Origin: Gordionus sp. m RMFG-2023
Lineage: Eukaryota; Nematomorpha; Gordioida; Chordodea; Parachordodidae
Reading direction: 5' to 3'
DNA length: 64,000 nt
Assembly (NCBI RefSeq): GCF_954871325.1
Contig: NC_088776.1
Coordinates: 8,873,985-8,937,984, forward strand
Part shown: positions 1 to 9,942 of the stretch, piece after piece
Layout of the letters: every line of letters starts with the position of its first letter
How positions within the stretch are numbered: the stretch's first letter is position 1
The notes under the pieces: generated by a model
Told to the model about the DNA's origin: nothing
Database searches by the model: none
Seen by the model: only the letters and a program-made list of their open reading frames with translations
Translations under genes and position numbers: made by a program

Positions 1-146
1 ATCCGGCGTTCTACGCTGGAACTGAACGAAAACTCGGACGATGAAGTAAATGAACGAATCGAGGAAAATGAATGTCTAGAGGAAGGATGTGAATCGAGGG
101 CGGATTTATGGATTTGTCTGATTTGCGGAAACGTGGGGTGCGGAAG
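1..146 (+). CDS. BRAP: BRAP (BRCA1-associated protein), internal exon, 5' part outside window
   Basis: Frame 1 is open from the first base and ends at a clear donor (GGAAG|GTAATT). It encodes an acidic linker followed by WICLICGNVGCGR, the heart of the UBP-type zinc finger of BRAP, where the CxxC and GCGR positions ligate zinc and contact the ubiquitin tail. The RING and RRM-like N-terminal parts known for this family must lie upstream of base 1. The exon ends in phase 2 and joins the exon at 503 to rebuild the invariant GCGRYxxxHxxKHF motif. Confidence 0.92.
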
Positions 147-502
147 GTAATTAAATATACATTTATTTCAATGGTTTGTGAAAGAAAACTATTTCTCGTG
201 AAGAAAAACAGGGGTAAATAAATAACAAAATTTGATATTCTGCGTTTTAATTGTCATTTCTTTTATTATATTTTTTAATATTGTATTTTATGGTAATTAA
301 GTCATTTTTTCTAGTTTTTTAAAAAAAATACAATTTTCTTTTACATTTAATTTGATGGCAATGAGAGATCCCTATATTGTAAAAAAATTTTAAAATAATA
401 CTTACGAAGGAATAAAATAAAGTTAATTTATTAATTTTGGCAAATGTAGGGTTAAACTTAAATTAAGGTCATTTGTTATTTTTATTTGGTATATACATCA
501 AG

Positions 503-1676
503 GTACTTGGGAGGTCACGCTTCTAAGCATTTCGAGTTAACTCAACACACTTACTCGATGGAGCTCGAAACAGGTAGGGTATGGGATTACACTGGGGATA
601 ATTACGTTCACAGACTTATACAAAATAAAGCAGACGGTAAAATGGTCGAATATGTGCGGGAAGGTTCGACACTTTTGAATGGGTTTCTCAACGCCTCCAG
701 GACTCGAACTAATGAAAGTGACGAAAAGGGCAGGAAAAATAAGTCAAGGAAGAAACACAAGCGCCTGCGCAAGTCTAAGAAATCGTGTCACGTGAATGAT
801 GACCAACATAAATATTCGGTCGAAACCGAAATCAATGCTTCCGATACAGTTGAAATTAAATCGTGCATGTGCGAGATCCTAGCCATAGAGGATGAAGATA
901 AACCACAAGAAAAGGAAACAACGCCTAACGTAGTAGACGAAACACCGTTATGCCATATGTGCGGAAAATTTCGGTATCCTCCTACGCAAGTCCACGATGA
1001 CGATGATCTAGGGTCCTCTTACACGGATGATAATAGTGATTATAGCGACTATTTCAATTACCCCGATTATAACGGAGACAACCCTTTAAGAATGGGCGTC
1101 GTTCAGGACGAGATGGAAAAATTGGACTCAGTTAGTCTCGAATATAGTTACCTCATGAGTCGACAGCTGGCTTCTCAGAGAGCTCATTTCAAGGACGAAA
1201 TTGAGAAAATAGAGAGCGAATATTTATCCAAGATGGTGGTCCATCGGGACGAGCTTCACGCGGGCTCCTTGCAACTGGCCGATCTCACCAAAAAGTTGGC
1301 ACTTTGCGAAAAGGAGAAAGAAAAATTGGAGAAAAAATATGGCGTACTCGGTGAAAAATTTGAGAAACTGCTCAAGAATTACTACGAGGAGAAGAGTATC
1401 AACAAATCTCTGGCCCAAAATCAGGAGCTTCTCAAAGGAGAATTATCGAGATTGGAAAATAAGATGAAGGAGTCGGTCGAAAGTAAAGATGGCGAAATAC
1501 GTGAACTTCAAGAGCAAATGCGGGACATCATGTTTCACTTTAACGCTCAATCCCAAATCTCAGCTTCCGAACTTAACAGCGAAATTCAGGAAGGCACTCT
1601 AATCATTCCTAACGAACCACCCCGTGATAGCCTCAATAAAAACGCAAAAAATCGTCGAAATAAGCCGAAGAAATAA
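503..1676 (+). CDS. BRAP: BRAP terminal exon: ZnF-UBP end, long insert, coiled coil, stop
   Basis: BRAP (IMP/BRAP2) is a cytosolic RING E3 ubiquitin ligase that binds nuclear-localisation signals and limits Ras/MAPK scaffolding. The acceptor CATCAAG|GTACTTG joins to exon 1-146, giving a 439-residue fragment. In order: rest of the UBP finger ([26 protein letters not shown]), a non-conserved insert of roughly 150-165 residues, then the conserved block [18 protein letters not shown] that starts a long coiled coil, the motif [11 protein letters not shown], and a basic tail. The human protein has only about 15 residues where the insert sits. The insert holds a Lys/Arg patch ([11 protein letters not shown]), a Cys pair (CHMCGKF) and an Asp/Tyr-rich stretch, without stops. 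The in-frame ATG at 486 lies in the intron and is not the start. The 356-bp intron 147-502 is AT-rich and otherwise featureless. Confidence 0.92.
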
Positions 1677-2007
1677 ATAATATAAATTTGTTGCGGGAAT
1701 TATATAGTATTTAAAATTTATTTATATATATATACTTTAGCAAATACATCTATTTTTTGGCCAATGTTCATTTAATCTTCCATATGCACATATATTTATC
1801 ATAGTTTCGTATATTCCAAAAGTGTAAGTTTATTTATTAAAATATTTTGTAGCAAAATTTCGATTTATAATTACATATAAATTTTAGTCGATAAAACAAA
1901 CTATCCTTGACGTGATCTCAGGTGTTATTATATCAAATTTATGACGAAGCAATATCATTGATTTTTTTTTTAAATTCTCGTGGTAAATCCAATGACATAT
2001 AATAATA
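1677..2007. other. AT-rich 3' flank of BRAP, nothing recognised
   Basis: Contains A/T runs and a short TA repeat near 1722. No open frame, tandem repeat or RNA gene is visible. The BRAP 3' UTR and cleavage site must lie in the first part, but no single AATAAA stands out beyond the one overlapping the stop codon. Confidence 0.5.
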
Positions 2008-2298
2008 CCTAGACTGACGATGCATTCATAATAATGCATTTGAAAGCGTCGTTGAATGCAAATCAGCTGGACCCGTCATTTTGGTAACCCATATAGTAAT
2101 TATTTTCATGTTAAAAACTGCTATTAAATTGATAACTTGCTTCCTTATTATCTCGATGATCAGGCAATTCTTTAATTCAGACATAGGAATAAATTGGCCT
2201 CTCGTTTAAAATTTTTAATAATGATATGGGTATCCAAAATGGCCTCCCCAGCTGTTTTTCATTGATGTACACTTTTAATGAATGCACGTCAGTCTAGT
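2008..2298. mobile_element. TA-flanked MITE, family CCTAGACTGACG, copy A
   Basis: The ends are inverted repeats: CCTAGACTGACG at the left matches CGTCAGTCTAG at the right. The similarity continues inwards for about 80 bases, including the shared words CAGCTG and CCATTTTGG/CCAAAATGG. TA dinucleotides flank both ends, which fits a Tc1/mariner- or PIF-type target duplication. Copies B (23761) and C (61394) share the internal words. There is no coding capacity. No autonomous partner is seen in the window. Confidence 0.7.
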
Positions 2299-2371
2299 TA
2301 TTATTATTTGTCATCGGGTAAATCTTATAAAATAAAATTATCCGAGTTCGGGTGAGGGAAGCAGTATTCTT

Positions 2372-2734
2372 ATATATGTTAGCGTCAATCCGTTTTTTCC
2401 GGCAATGAGTTATTTTTTCAACTTTAAATCATTTTTTGAAAGCGTTTTTTTAAATTTAAAAATCTGATTTTTACCAGAAATGTATTCCATCGTGTTTGGA
2501 ATACTTAGCCTATGAATTTCACAATTTTTCCATGAACTTTTAAACTTATACGATTTATATTAGATTTTCCATATATTTTTTATATAAATTTTAAATGACT
2601 TAAAAGTTAACATGTCCACAATTCATAAGATAGGTATTCGAATGATAGAATATATTTCCGGTAAAATCCGATCTTTAACTTTAAAAAAAATTTATTTAAA
2701 ATTGTAAAAATAACACATTGACGCTAACATATAA
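2372..2734. mobile_element. Long palindromic MITE, family TATATGTTAGCG, copy A
   Basis: The left half (TATATGTTAGCGTCAAT, then TTATTTTTTCAACTTTAAAT) is repeated inverted in the right half, ending ATTGACGCTAACATATA. The arms run most of the way to the centre, so the whole element can fold into one hairpin. A second copy is at 59761. Non-coding. The flanking TA-rich sequence hides the exact target duplication. Confidence 0.7.
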
Positions 2735-2944
2735 ACTCTACGCACAAAATCTTTAAAAGACTAAACCCACGGGGCGAAGACAATGGTACTTTAAATTTTT
2801 TAGGCGAATGACACTCTTCGGTGTAGGGCGTCTAGATTGTTTTTTTTATATCTCTTTGAGTCTGGGATACTACTCATATTTGTTATACGTATAACATTTA
2901 ATATGATTTTTGATTTATTATTTACTATGCTATAGTAATATAGT

Positions 2945-3113
2945 CAGGCACAAATGGGGAAGCGAGCGGGCAGCCAATGTTAGACTATCGGGGCTGCCAA
3001 AATTCGGTCCTCGTTCATCGATTTTGCTAATTTGGATTTTATTTCCCTTTCTTAAGGCCTAGGGAAATTATATTTCGATCTCTGGGTAAACCAGAAGTCT
3101 TAACACGACCCTG
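2945..3113. mobile_element. Short hAT-type MITE
   Basis: Begins CAGGCACAAATGGGG and ends AACACGACCCTG, so both ends start CAGG when read outwards. The element is flanked by AATATAGT (2937-2944) and AATATAAT (3114-3121), an 8-bp direct repeat with one mismatch, as expected for a hAT insertion. Its interior is markedly richer in G+C than the surroundings and holds an accidental minus-strand open frame. Confidence 0.55.
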
Positions 3114-6100
3114 AATATAATATATTTTTAAAAATTCATTTTAAGATATATATAATATATATATATATAGCAAAGACTTGCATTATTACCATTTGCAAGG
3201 CCCGATTCGGATTTTTTTTAAAATATACGGCCCGACTCGGATATTTAAAAAAAACGGTCAAATCCGTGTATCCGGGCTTAGGGTTCGGCCTGCAGGTCTC
3301 TTATATACGTATCTAAATGTAATAGAAAAAAATAGGAATAACTTTTGAGAAAATATTATTTATATTTTGAATTGACCAATTGGGATTTTATAACGTTAAG
3401 GCAACATGATTAAATAATTAACCATTTTTATATAACTGTTTGATTTTTATATTATTATTTGTATTGTATATTAGTGATAAGATAACTGATAACTCTTTTA
3501 GTGTTAGATAATAAAAATAAATGAAAAATACATTTGCATATCGTTATTTTTTTTTATTACTTATTTTTGCTTTGGCAATAAAATTAAATTGGTCCCTCTT
3601 TGTTACTTGTTCCATTTTAATTATTAGAAAAATATTTAAATTTTTGTCGGTGTTTTCATAGAAATTTACTTTGGGAAATATCTTTAAAAAAATCCCCGAA
3701 AATAATTTTTCTCGTTTTACTTTATTTTTTTGGATATAAATTTTAGCCATAATTTCTTTTAAAAAATTTGTAAATTTGACCAGAATTTTTAACTAGAACC
3801 TGGAATCGCGCCAAATTTGAAAGCCAAACCTACTTTTTTAAAAAAATATTCAGAACGACAGCTGATTCTATGACTAAAAAGTCCTTCTACCCACCTCTTT
3901 ACGTTGCTTTAAGACCTTTAAAAATTTTCATGAATGTCTAAACGCGTTTTTGCCAAATTAATTTCAAATTGGAATCACTGATCTCCTGGTTGAAAATGGA
4001 TTAATATTATTTATTTATAAATTATATATAATTGTTTATGGTTAAAAAATATTGAAATTCAATATAAAAAAAATATATATATTTAATATGAAATTTTAAA
4101 AATCGATATGATTGCAAAATTTTATTATCGTATAACCATTTGTGATAAAAATAAAATTTAATAATGAAAAAAAATATGATTAAGCACTCTTATTAGCTTT
4201 AATGCAAAATATTAGAAATGTAAATATTTAAAAAAAAAAAAAAATTCATTACTACATATGTCAGACAAATCATATAATACTTTTAATTTGATACAGTCAG
4301 CTTAGAACATTGAAAACAGAAATTTTAAACTTTCAAATCGAAAAACATTGATCCAAACTATAAGATTTCTCTGGCACCCAAGCTAAAAGCGAGAAAACGT
4401 TGTTAAGAAATATATTAATCGTTCTAAATATGTTGAAAAACAATTAACTGCTTGGCTGAAAAATTATCCTTGCTTAGAGTATCAGACAGAATTACAGAAA
4501 ATATTCTCAATACTAGCTGATGCTGACCGATAAAGAAAACGATAAATGTATTCAAAATTTTAGTTTTTATAGATCTTAGTTTTAAAAATATATAATATAA
4601 CTACAGAAAATTACCAAGGGAATATAAAAAAGAGAAAATTTGAAAATGCATAATTAAATATCTATAATATTTTTTTTAAATATTTTTAAACTTTTTACAT
4701 TGGATAGTAATATATGTATATCAGAAACCAGCAATCCCAGCCAAAATGGAATGATTTTTAAAATCTGGACTGGGCATAAAGATTAAAATCCTGGCTAGAC
4801 CAATTTTTTAAAAATTAATTTATATCATATCCAGTAATTCCGGTATCTGAACAGTTAAACCGTTATTATTTATAGAAACCATTAAAAAATAATTGGTCAA
4901 CCGATAAATATTATTATTAATCAATTTTAATTGATAGATATATCAGTAGCCATTTTTAGTCATTTCTATATTAAGTGATAGCTGTCCAAGTTGGCTTATA
5001 GACATACCTCTCTTTGTCTAAACCGAACTGATATTCATTACTCTTCGAATTCCTGAATTAATCATTTGGTAGATCATATGTGGGTGCGTTTAATATTTAT
5101 TATTTCTCATATAAAATTCGAGCTCCATCTCCCCTACCAGGAATGGGTAATTACATCAGGAACCTTTCCGAATAAGGATCCTAAAACTGCCTCATGCCAC
5201 CGAACATCTTATCATTTTGAAGTTTCTTTTTGAATCAATCACTGGGGTATACATGCAATCTTCCAAACCTTCATCCTTTTATAAGGTTCATTAAAAATGT
5301 GAGAAGTCTGCTAAATAACCCAATCTGTCACAGGTACATAAATTAAGATTGGAATTATAATACCAAAATATTATCTGGCACCTTTTGCTTAAATTGAGAT
5401 TGTAGGACAACAAATCCGCATATTCACTGCACTATCAAATGGTTCTCTTATAAATAAATGGCAAGGTTGGTGACATTAATTACTCTTAGAGAAAATAAGT
5501 ATAAAGGTTACCTTATCATGCGAAAAGGGGATAATTGTTAATAGCCATACTTTACATATTTAATATTGCAAATATGCCCATCTTAGCTCAATTAAATTGG
5601 CTATGATTTTAGACGATTAAGAAATCGATTGTACTTGTCGAAGTCGGAATTATTAAAGTTATTATCAAATTTGTGTTATATAACATTAAGTCGCAAATTT
5701 TGCGAGAAAATTTACAGTTATTTTTATTGAGTTAAGATGGGTAGAGAAAATGGCAAAAATTGTATTACATATTATTAAACTCAGGAAAAAAATATTACAT
5801 GTATCATATTATTTGATTTGTTTTGGGATAAAATAGGGGGTACAAATGATATATACTACCTCAATAAACTATTATTTATTTTTAGAGGAAATGCTTTTAC
5901 GTGAATTTTTCAATCTGTATTCTTTTTTAAAAATAGCAATGAGCTGTCATCACCAATATTTAATTCTTTTTTTTATTCTAATATTTGTGACTGCTAATAT
6001 TTTATTAATTTCTCTGTAAAAGATAAATTCATATTTTATTGTCTAAAATAACAATAATCAGATTGCAGATTCCATTTTAAAAACTATTTAAAAAAAAAAA

Positions 6101-6406
6101 GACTAAAGTTAATAAAGTAAAACAAAATTATTAATACAAATAATTGCTTAACTGTTTTGAAGAACTTCGTTACATTTTTAAAATGATAAGAATTACAGGA
6201 TCATTCATAAATGTAACGTAATGTTTATTATCACCTTTAGCCCATCCATGTCAAAAAAAAAATAATACCATATTTCATCATTCGGGGGCTTATTTATATT
6301 CCGAGTGCACTGTTTACCTGTATATATTGAATCCCTTTTTGCTCAATTTTTCTATATATAATTCGTTTTCTAAGAATGTACGATAGCAGTTACATTGCGA
6401 ATGCTT
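3114..6406. other. Gene-poor stretch; one GC-rich repeat fragment
   Basis: Mostly A/T-rich sequence. At 3163-3297 a fragment with GGCCCGA-type words ends near GCAGGTCTCT. The same vocabulary appears at 7773-7940 and 25175-25449, so it is probably a worn hAT-type terminus family. 5040-5460 is less AT-rich, with a few stop-poor minus-strand segments, but nothing I can assign. Confidence 0.4.
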
Positions 6407-6414
6407 GTTTTTCC

Positions 6415-6628
6415 TAGTGTTGTTAAATGGTTCGTTTTGGGCTGATTTTTAAATCGGCTAACTCAATATTCACCCAGAAAAATATTACGCCAGCCTAAAG
6501 ATTTTGCTCCTAGAAGGAGCAAAGGTCTAGACATATATTATAAAATCTTCTGGCACTATTTTTCTGGCTAAAATATCGAGTTAGCCGTTTTAAAAAATCG
6601 GCTCAAAATGAGCCGTTTAACAACACTA
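6415..6628. mobile_element. hAT-type MITE, main family (TAGTGTTG), copy 1
   Basis: Family description: ends TAGTGTTGTTAAACGGCTCG and its inverse. Each terminus contains CGGCTC-GTTT-GAGCCG, a small self-hairpin. Next come the conserved words TAACTCAATATTTTAGCCAG and AAAAATATTGCCTAAGCC, which recur inverted in the other half around a variable centre of about 60 bases. Typical length is 150-225 bp. This copy has GTTTTTCC on the left and GTTTTTAC on the right as its 8-bp target duplication. It has no coding capacity and was presumably mobilised by a hAT transposase. Confidence 0.9.
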
Positions 6629-6790
6629 GTTTTTACCAATAAGTTATTCGGAGCCGTCTCTGGCTTTGTCTAATGAGGTGGCACATTTTTTTAAGATTTT
6701 CAACATTATATCTAATTACAAAAAAGCTTTAAAAAAATTAATTTTTTCAGGTGGCTTTTCAAATTTTTAAGTGGCTTTAGCCTATACGCA

Positions 6791-7178
6791 GTGGAGGTCA
6801 CGATCCGATCTTTCTTCAAACAGGACCGAAGCATTTAAACCGGACCACGGTCTTTAAAAAAGGCCGATTCAGTGGTCCAGGAATGGTTTTTTTATTTTAA
6901 AAATATCTTCCTTTTTACCTAATTTAGTTTTATTGGGATTATCAGTAAAATGCTTCTTTGACAAACTTATGGTTATCATATTTCAAAATAAAAATGAACT
7001 AAAAATTCACAAAAACTAGATTAACTCTTTTAGAAAAATAACAAAATTAAATATATTAAAAAAAATTGTATTAATTGCAAAATTAAATATTAGTAAAAAC
7101 CGGTCCCGACTGTCGTCCTTAAAAAGATCGGTCTGGTTTGCTCCGGATTAAGACCGATAGGACCGTTGACCTTCACCC
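6791..7178. mobile_element. hAT-type MITE, GTGGAGGTCA family
   Basis: Inverted ends GTGGAGGTCACGATCC and GGACCGTTGACCTTCACCC (read on this strand) are rich in CCGGTCC-type words, with an AT-rich centre. The flanks TATACGCA (6783-6790) and TATGCGCA (7179-7186) form an 8-bp duplication with one mismatch. Only one copy was found in the window. Confidence 0.65.
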
Positions 7179-7186
7179 TATGCGCA

Positions 7187-7985
7187 CTCTTTAGCGTTAC
7201 CACCATGAGTAATCTCTTCCTTTGGAATGTAACTTTACTGAGAATGGATGTTTTTCCTTCTTAAGTTTTTTTTTATTTTGGCAGCCGCCTTTTAAGAAAT
7301 AAGCATCAATTTTGAAAAATGACTTAGCACCAGATTTTTTCAAAAATCAGAACCCCTTTAATTTTAATTAAACTTATTATTCCATTTTCTAAAACTTTCT
7401 TTGCGATAATTTTTTTTTGTAATGGTTTCCTACTTTTTTTCTCCAGCATGGTAAAACATATTAAAAACTAGATGGCAAAAAAAATCAAATAGTAACTAAT
7501 TAGCCTTAAACCATCAAATGTATAGGTCGACACCTCATACTTTATTCTTATCTATTAGGTTAATTTCTCTCAAAATTGGTCAAATATATATATGGCATGT
7601 ATCTTATCTAAGTCCATTTATTAAATTAATCATCCCATTAAAAGAAATTTTCTCTTTCTAAAATAAAATACGTCATTCTAATTATTTATACTTTACATAA
7701 CTTTTAACATTATTCACGCAAAAATAATTGAAATAATCAAGTCCTATTTAGTTTTCATATAAAAGCATTCTATAATAAATACCAAAGACCGACAGGCCCG
7801 GCTCGGCCCAAAGATCTGCCCGGTAAAAAAATTTATAAATAAGCCCAAGCATGGTCCTAGGAAATTATTATTTTTAAATACCCAGACCTGGCCAAAAAAA
7901 AATTTTTCTATAAACCCGGGCCGAATATAAATTGAAATCATTATATATATAATTAGTATATATGTATTTGTAGTACACAACACAT
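7187..7985. other. AT-rich spacer with a GGCCCG-rich repeat fragment
   Basis: 7773-7940 carries alternating GGCCCGGCTCGG and CCCGGGCCG words around poly-A/T, resembling the fragments at 3163 and 25175. The remainder shows no gene or repeat that I can define. Confidence 0.35.
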
Positions 7986-7993
7986 GCTCTATA

Positions 7994-8177
7994 TAGTGTT
8001 GTTAAACGGCTCAATTTTTAAAAACGGCTAACCCGATATTTTAGTCAAAAATATTATACAAGTCATAGGTAGTAGAATGACTTGATCATCTTTTAAACAA
8101 ATCTCGAAGCTTGCTTAATTTTTTAGCTTAAATATTGAATTAGCCGTTTTTAAAAATCAAGCTGTTTAACAACATTA
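7994..8177. mobile_element. Main-family hAT MITE, copy 2
   Basis: Diverged copy lacking the GAGCCG half of the left hairpin. It ends TAGTGTTG and CAACATTA. The 8-bp duplication GCTCTATA is identical on both sides (7986-7993 and 8178-8185). Confidence 0.9.
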
Positions 8178-8460
8178 GCTCTATATATGTAGTATTTCAT
8201 ATTTATATGTCTTTATTAAGGTAATTTTTTAGGAATAAAACATGTCCCAAGTTTAAAAAAAAAAGCAAATGTTCTAAAAATTACAAATGTTCCGATTTTC
8301 AGTTTCATATGCAAAATAAATTCACATTAATTTTAATTTATAAATTTTGCTTATCCATCTTCCTTAACTTTTATCACCAACACGTAAAGCATTGAAACAT
8401 GTTTTCCTTCGATATAAAAAGTAAGTTCACATTAACGTGCTGGTAAGATTGAGGTAGATT

Positions 8461-8613
8461 TAATTTTGTTAAACGGTTCGTTTTGAACCGATTTTTTAGC
8501 CAGAAAAATATTGCCTAAGCCTCAAAATTTCGCTAATAGATGTCTAAACTATGGTTCCTTCTGCAAAAAAATCTTCAAGCTTGCGTAATATTAAGAGCCG
8601 TTTAACAACACTA
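8461..8613. mobile_element. Main-family hAT MITE, copy 3 (internally deleted)
   Basis: Only 153 bp: part of the right arm between GCGTAATATT and GAGCCGTTTAAC is missing. The flanks GGTAGATT and GGCAGATT match at 7 of 8 bases. Confidence 0.88.
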
Positions 8614-9122
8614 GGCAGATTGGTACACTTTTTGTTCACGAATAATATTATTAACCCGATCTGAATAAATAAAGTAAATTATGATAATAATATATTATTA
8701 AATGATATAGACCAACGTACATCATTATCTGATAAGTTGGTTCAACATATGTTGTTAGTCTGTCTAACATATGTTGTTAGTTGGTCCACCAAAAAAAATG
8801 AGCATTATAAAATCTTTTTTAAAAAATATTGTTATATTAAGAGACTGAATTTAAAGTAAATATTTATTTATATATTATTATTAATAGCAATAACTAATTT
8901 AATTTAATTTTTAAGAAACTTTGTATAAAAAAAAATTTAATTTAAAAATCATTTATTAAGTATAAATGCTATAATAAAAATTAATAATTTAGATTCATAA
9001 ATATTTATTTACAAATAAAATTTTTTACAGTTAATTCAATTAGCTCAAAAACTAATATAGTTTTGCTTTTGATTCAAATGTTATTTTTTAGATTAATTAA
9101 AAATTGGCGTACACAATCGACA
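8614..9122. other. AT-rich stretch, no gene seen
   Basis: Contains a short repeated word CATATGTTGTTAG (near 8746 and 8767) and otherwise low-complexity A/T sequence. Confidence 0.4.
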
Positions 9123-9942
9123 TTAAATCTGTTCTATCAAATCCATCGTTAACACTTTTTTTAACCAAAAATTAAATCGTGGCCAGTCATTCCACTTTTC
9201 CAATACCTTCAATAAGGAAAGTGATGCTTCCCTCAAGGACATGTTACCAAATCTAACCGCTCATCATGCTCTTTTCTAATAAAGAATTCTTGACATCCCA
9301 AAATAATACCTAGGTTTTTTTTCAGCCTTTTCTGATACCGATCTATTCGTTAATAGCAAAGCACAGATTGAAGAAACTCTCAACTAAATTTATACCCCTC
9401 TCCTGGCTACAAGTTTCTCCCCTAAAACTCAGACTCAGTGATTTTAATAAATTAGCACCATTCCTACGCCCATCCTAGACGCATTATGAGGATTGAGGAT
9501 TTTTGATTGGTTGAACGTTCCATCAAATACTCCCTTTCGAACATACAACCTAAGAATATCCCCAATTTTAAATTCGCAAACATAGATATTCGATGCGAAT
9601 AGTTGGAAACAATTCCGAACCAAATTCACGGTCTTCACCTTTCTGCAAATTAATTTAGAATATTCATTAGGTCCCGTACGGGTTATAACGTAACAGTCTT
9701 CTCCTATACATTCTCCCTCTATTACATTCAGATTGAAAACCCATGCTGCTTAGAACTCTGAAGTCTCAGCACAAGACTGTAATCAAATCGATTGAAACGT
9801 ATCCCCTGGTATATGGGTTTGCCTCTTGCATATAGTTTCTTAAAGTTACAGGAAGGAAAATATCTACACTCTCCGATGACCTCAATGAGTTTTTTTTATC
9901 TCCGCTTGGCTTTGAGAATCGCTGCACAAATTCCTTATCAAC
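9123..9942 (-). pseudogene. Possible OB-fold (POT1/TEBP-like) gene fragment, exons unresolved
   Basis: A less AT-rich block with three stop-free minus-strand pieces in what looks like protein order. 9766-9942 encodes DIFLPVTLRNYMQEANPYTR followed by GYVSIDLI. 9444-9749 encodes WVFNLNVIEGECIGEDCYVI, then NCFQLFAS, then FKIGDILRLYVRKGVFDG and NASRMGVGMVLI. 9123-9242 encodes ASLSLLKVLEKWNDWPRF. The order hydrophobic strand, ...DxYVI, ...FxLFAS, GDIxRLxxxxxxxxG, then a W-containing helix resembles the first telomere-end-binding OB fold (Telo_bind) of POT1, which grips single-stranded telomeric DNA. I could not find splice sites that join the first two pieces in frame, so this may be a decayed copy or a gene with exon limits I mis-set. 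An unrelated OB-fold protein is possible. Confidence 0.33.

Noticed and set aside
2945-3065. Minus-strand open frame (SKIDERGPNFGSPDSLTL)
   Set aside because: It lies inside a short element with hAT-type ends and an 8-bp flanking repeat; the open frame follows from its higher GC content.
9444-9638. Reading FKIGDILRLYVRKGVF as the tail of a retroelement integrase
   Set aside because: No other part of such an element or terminal repeats is present, and the surrounding pieces agree better with an OB fold.
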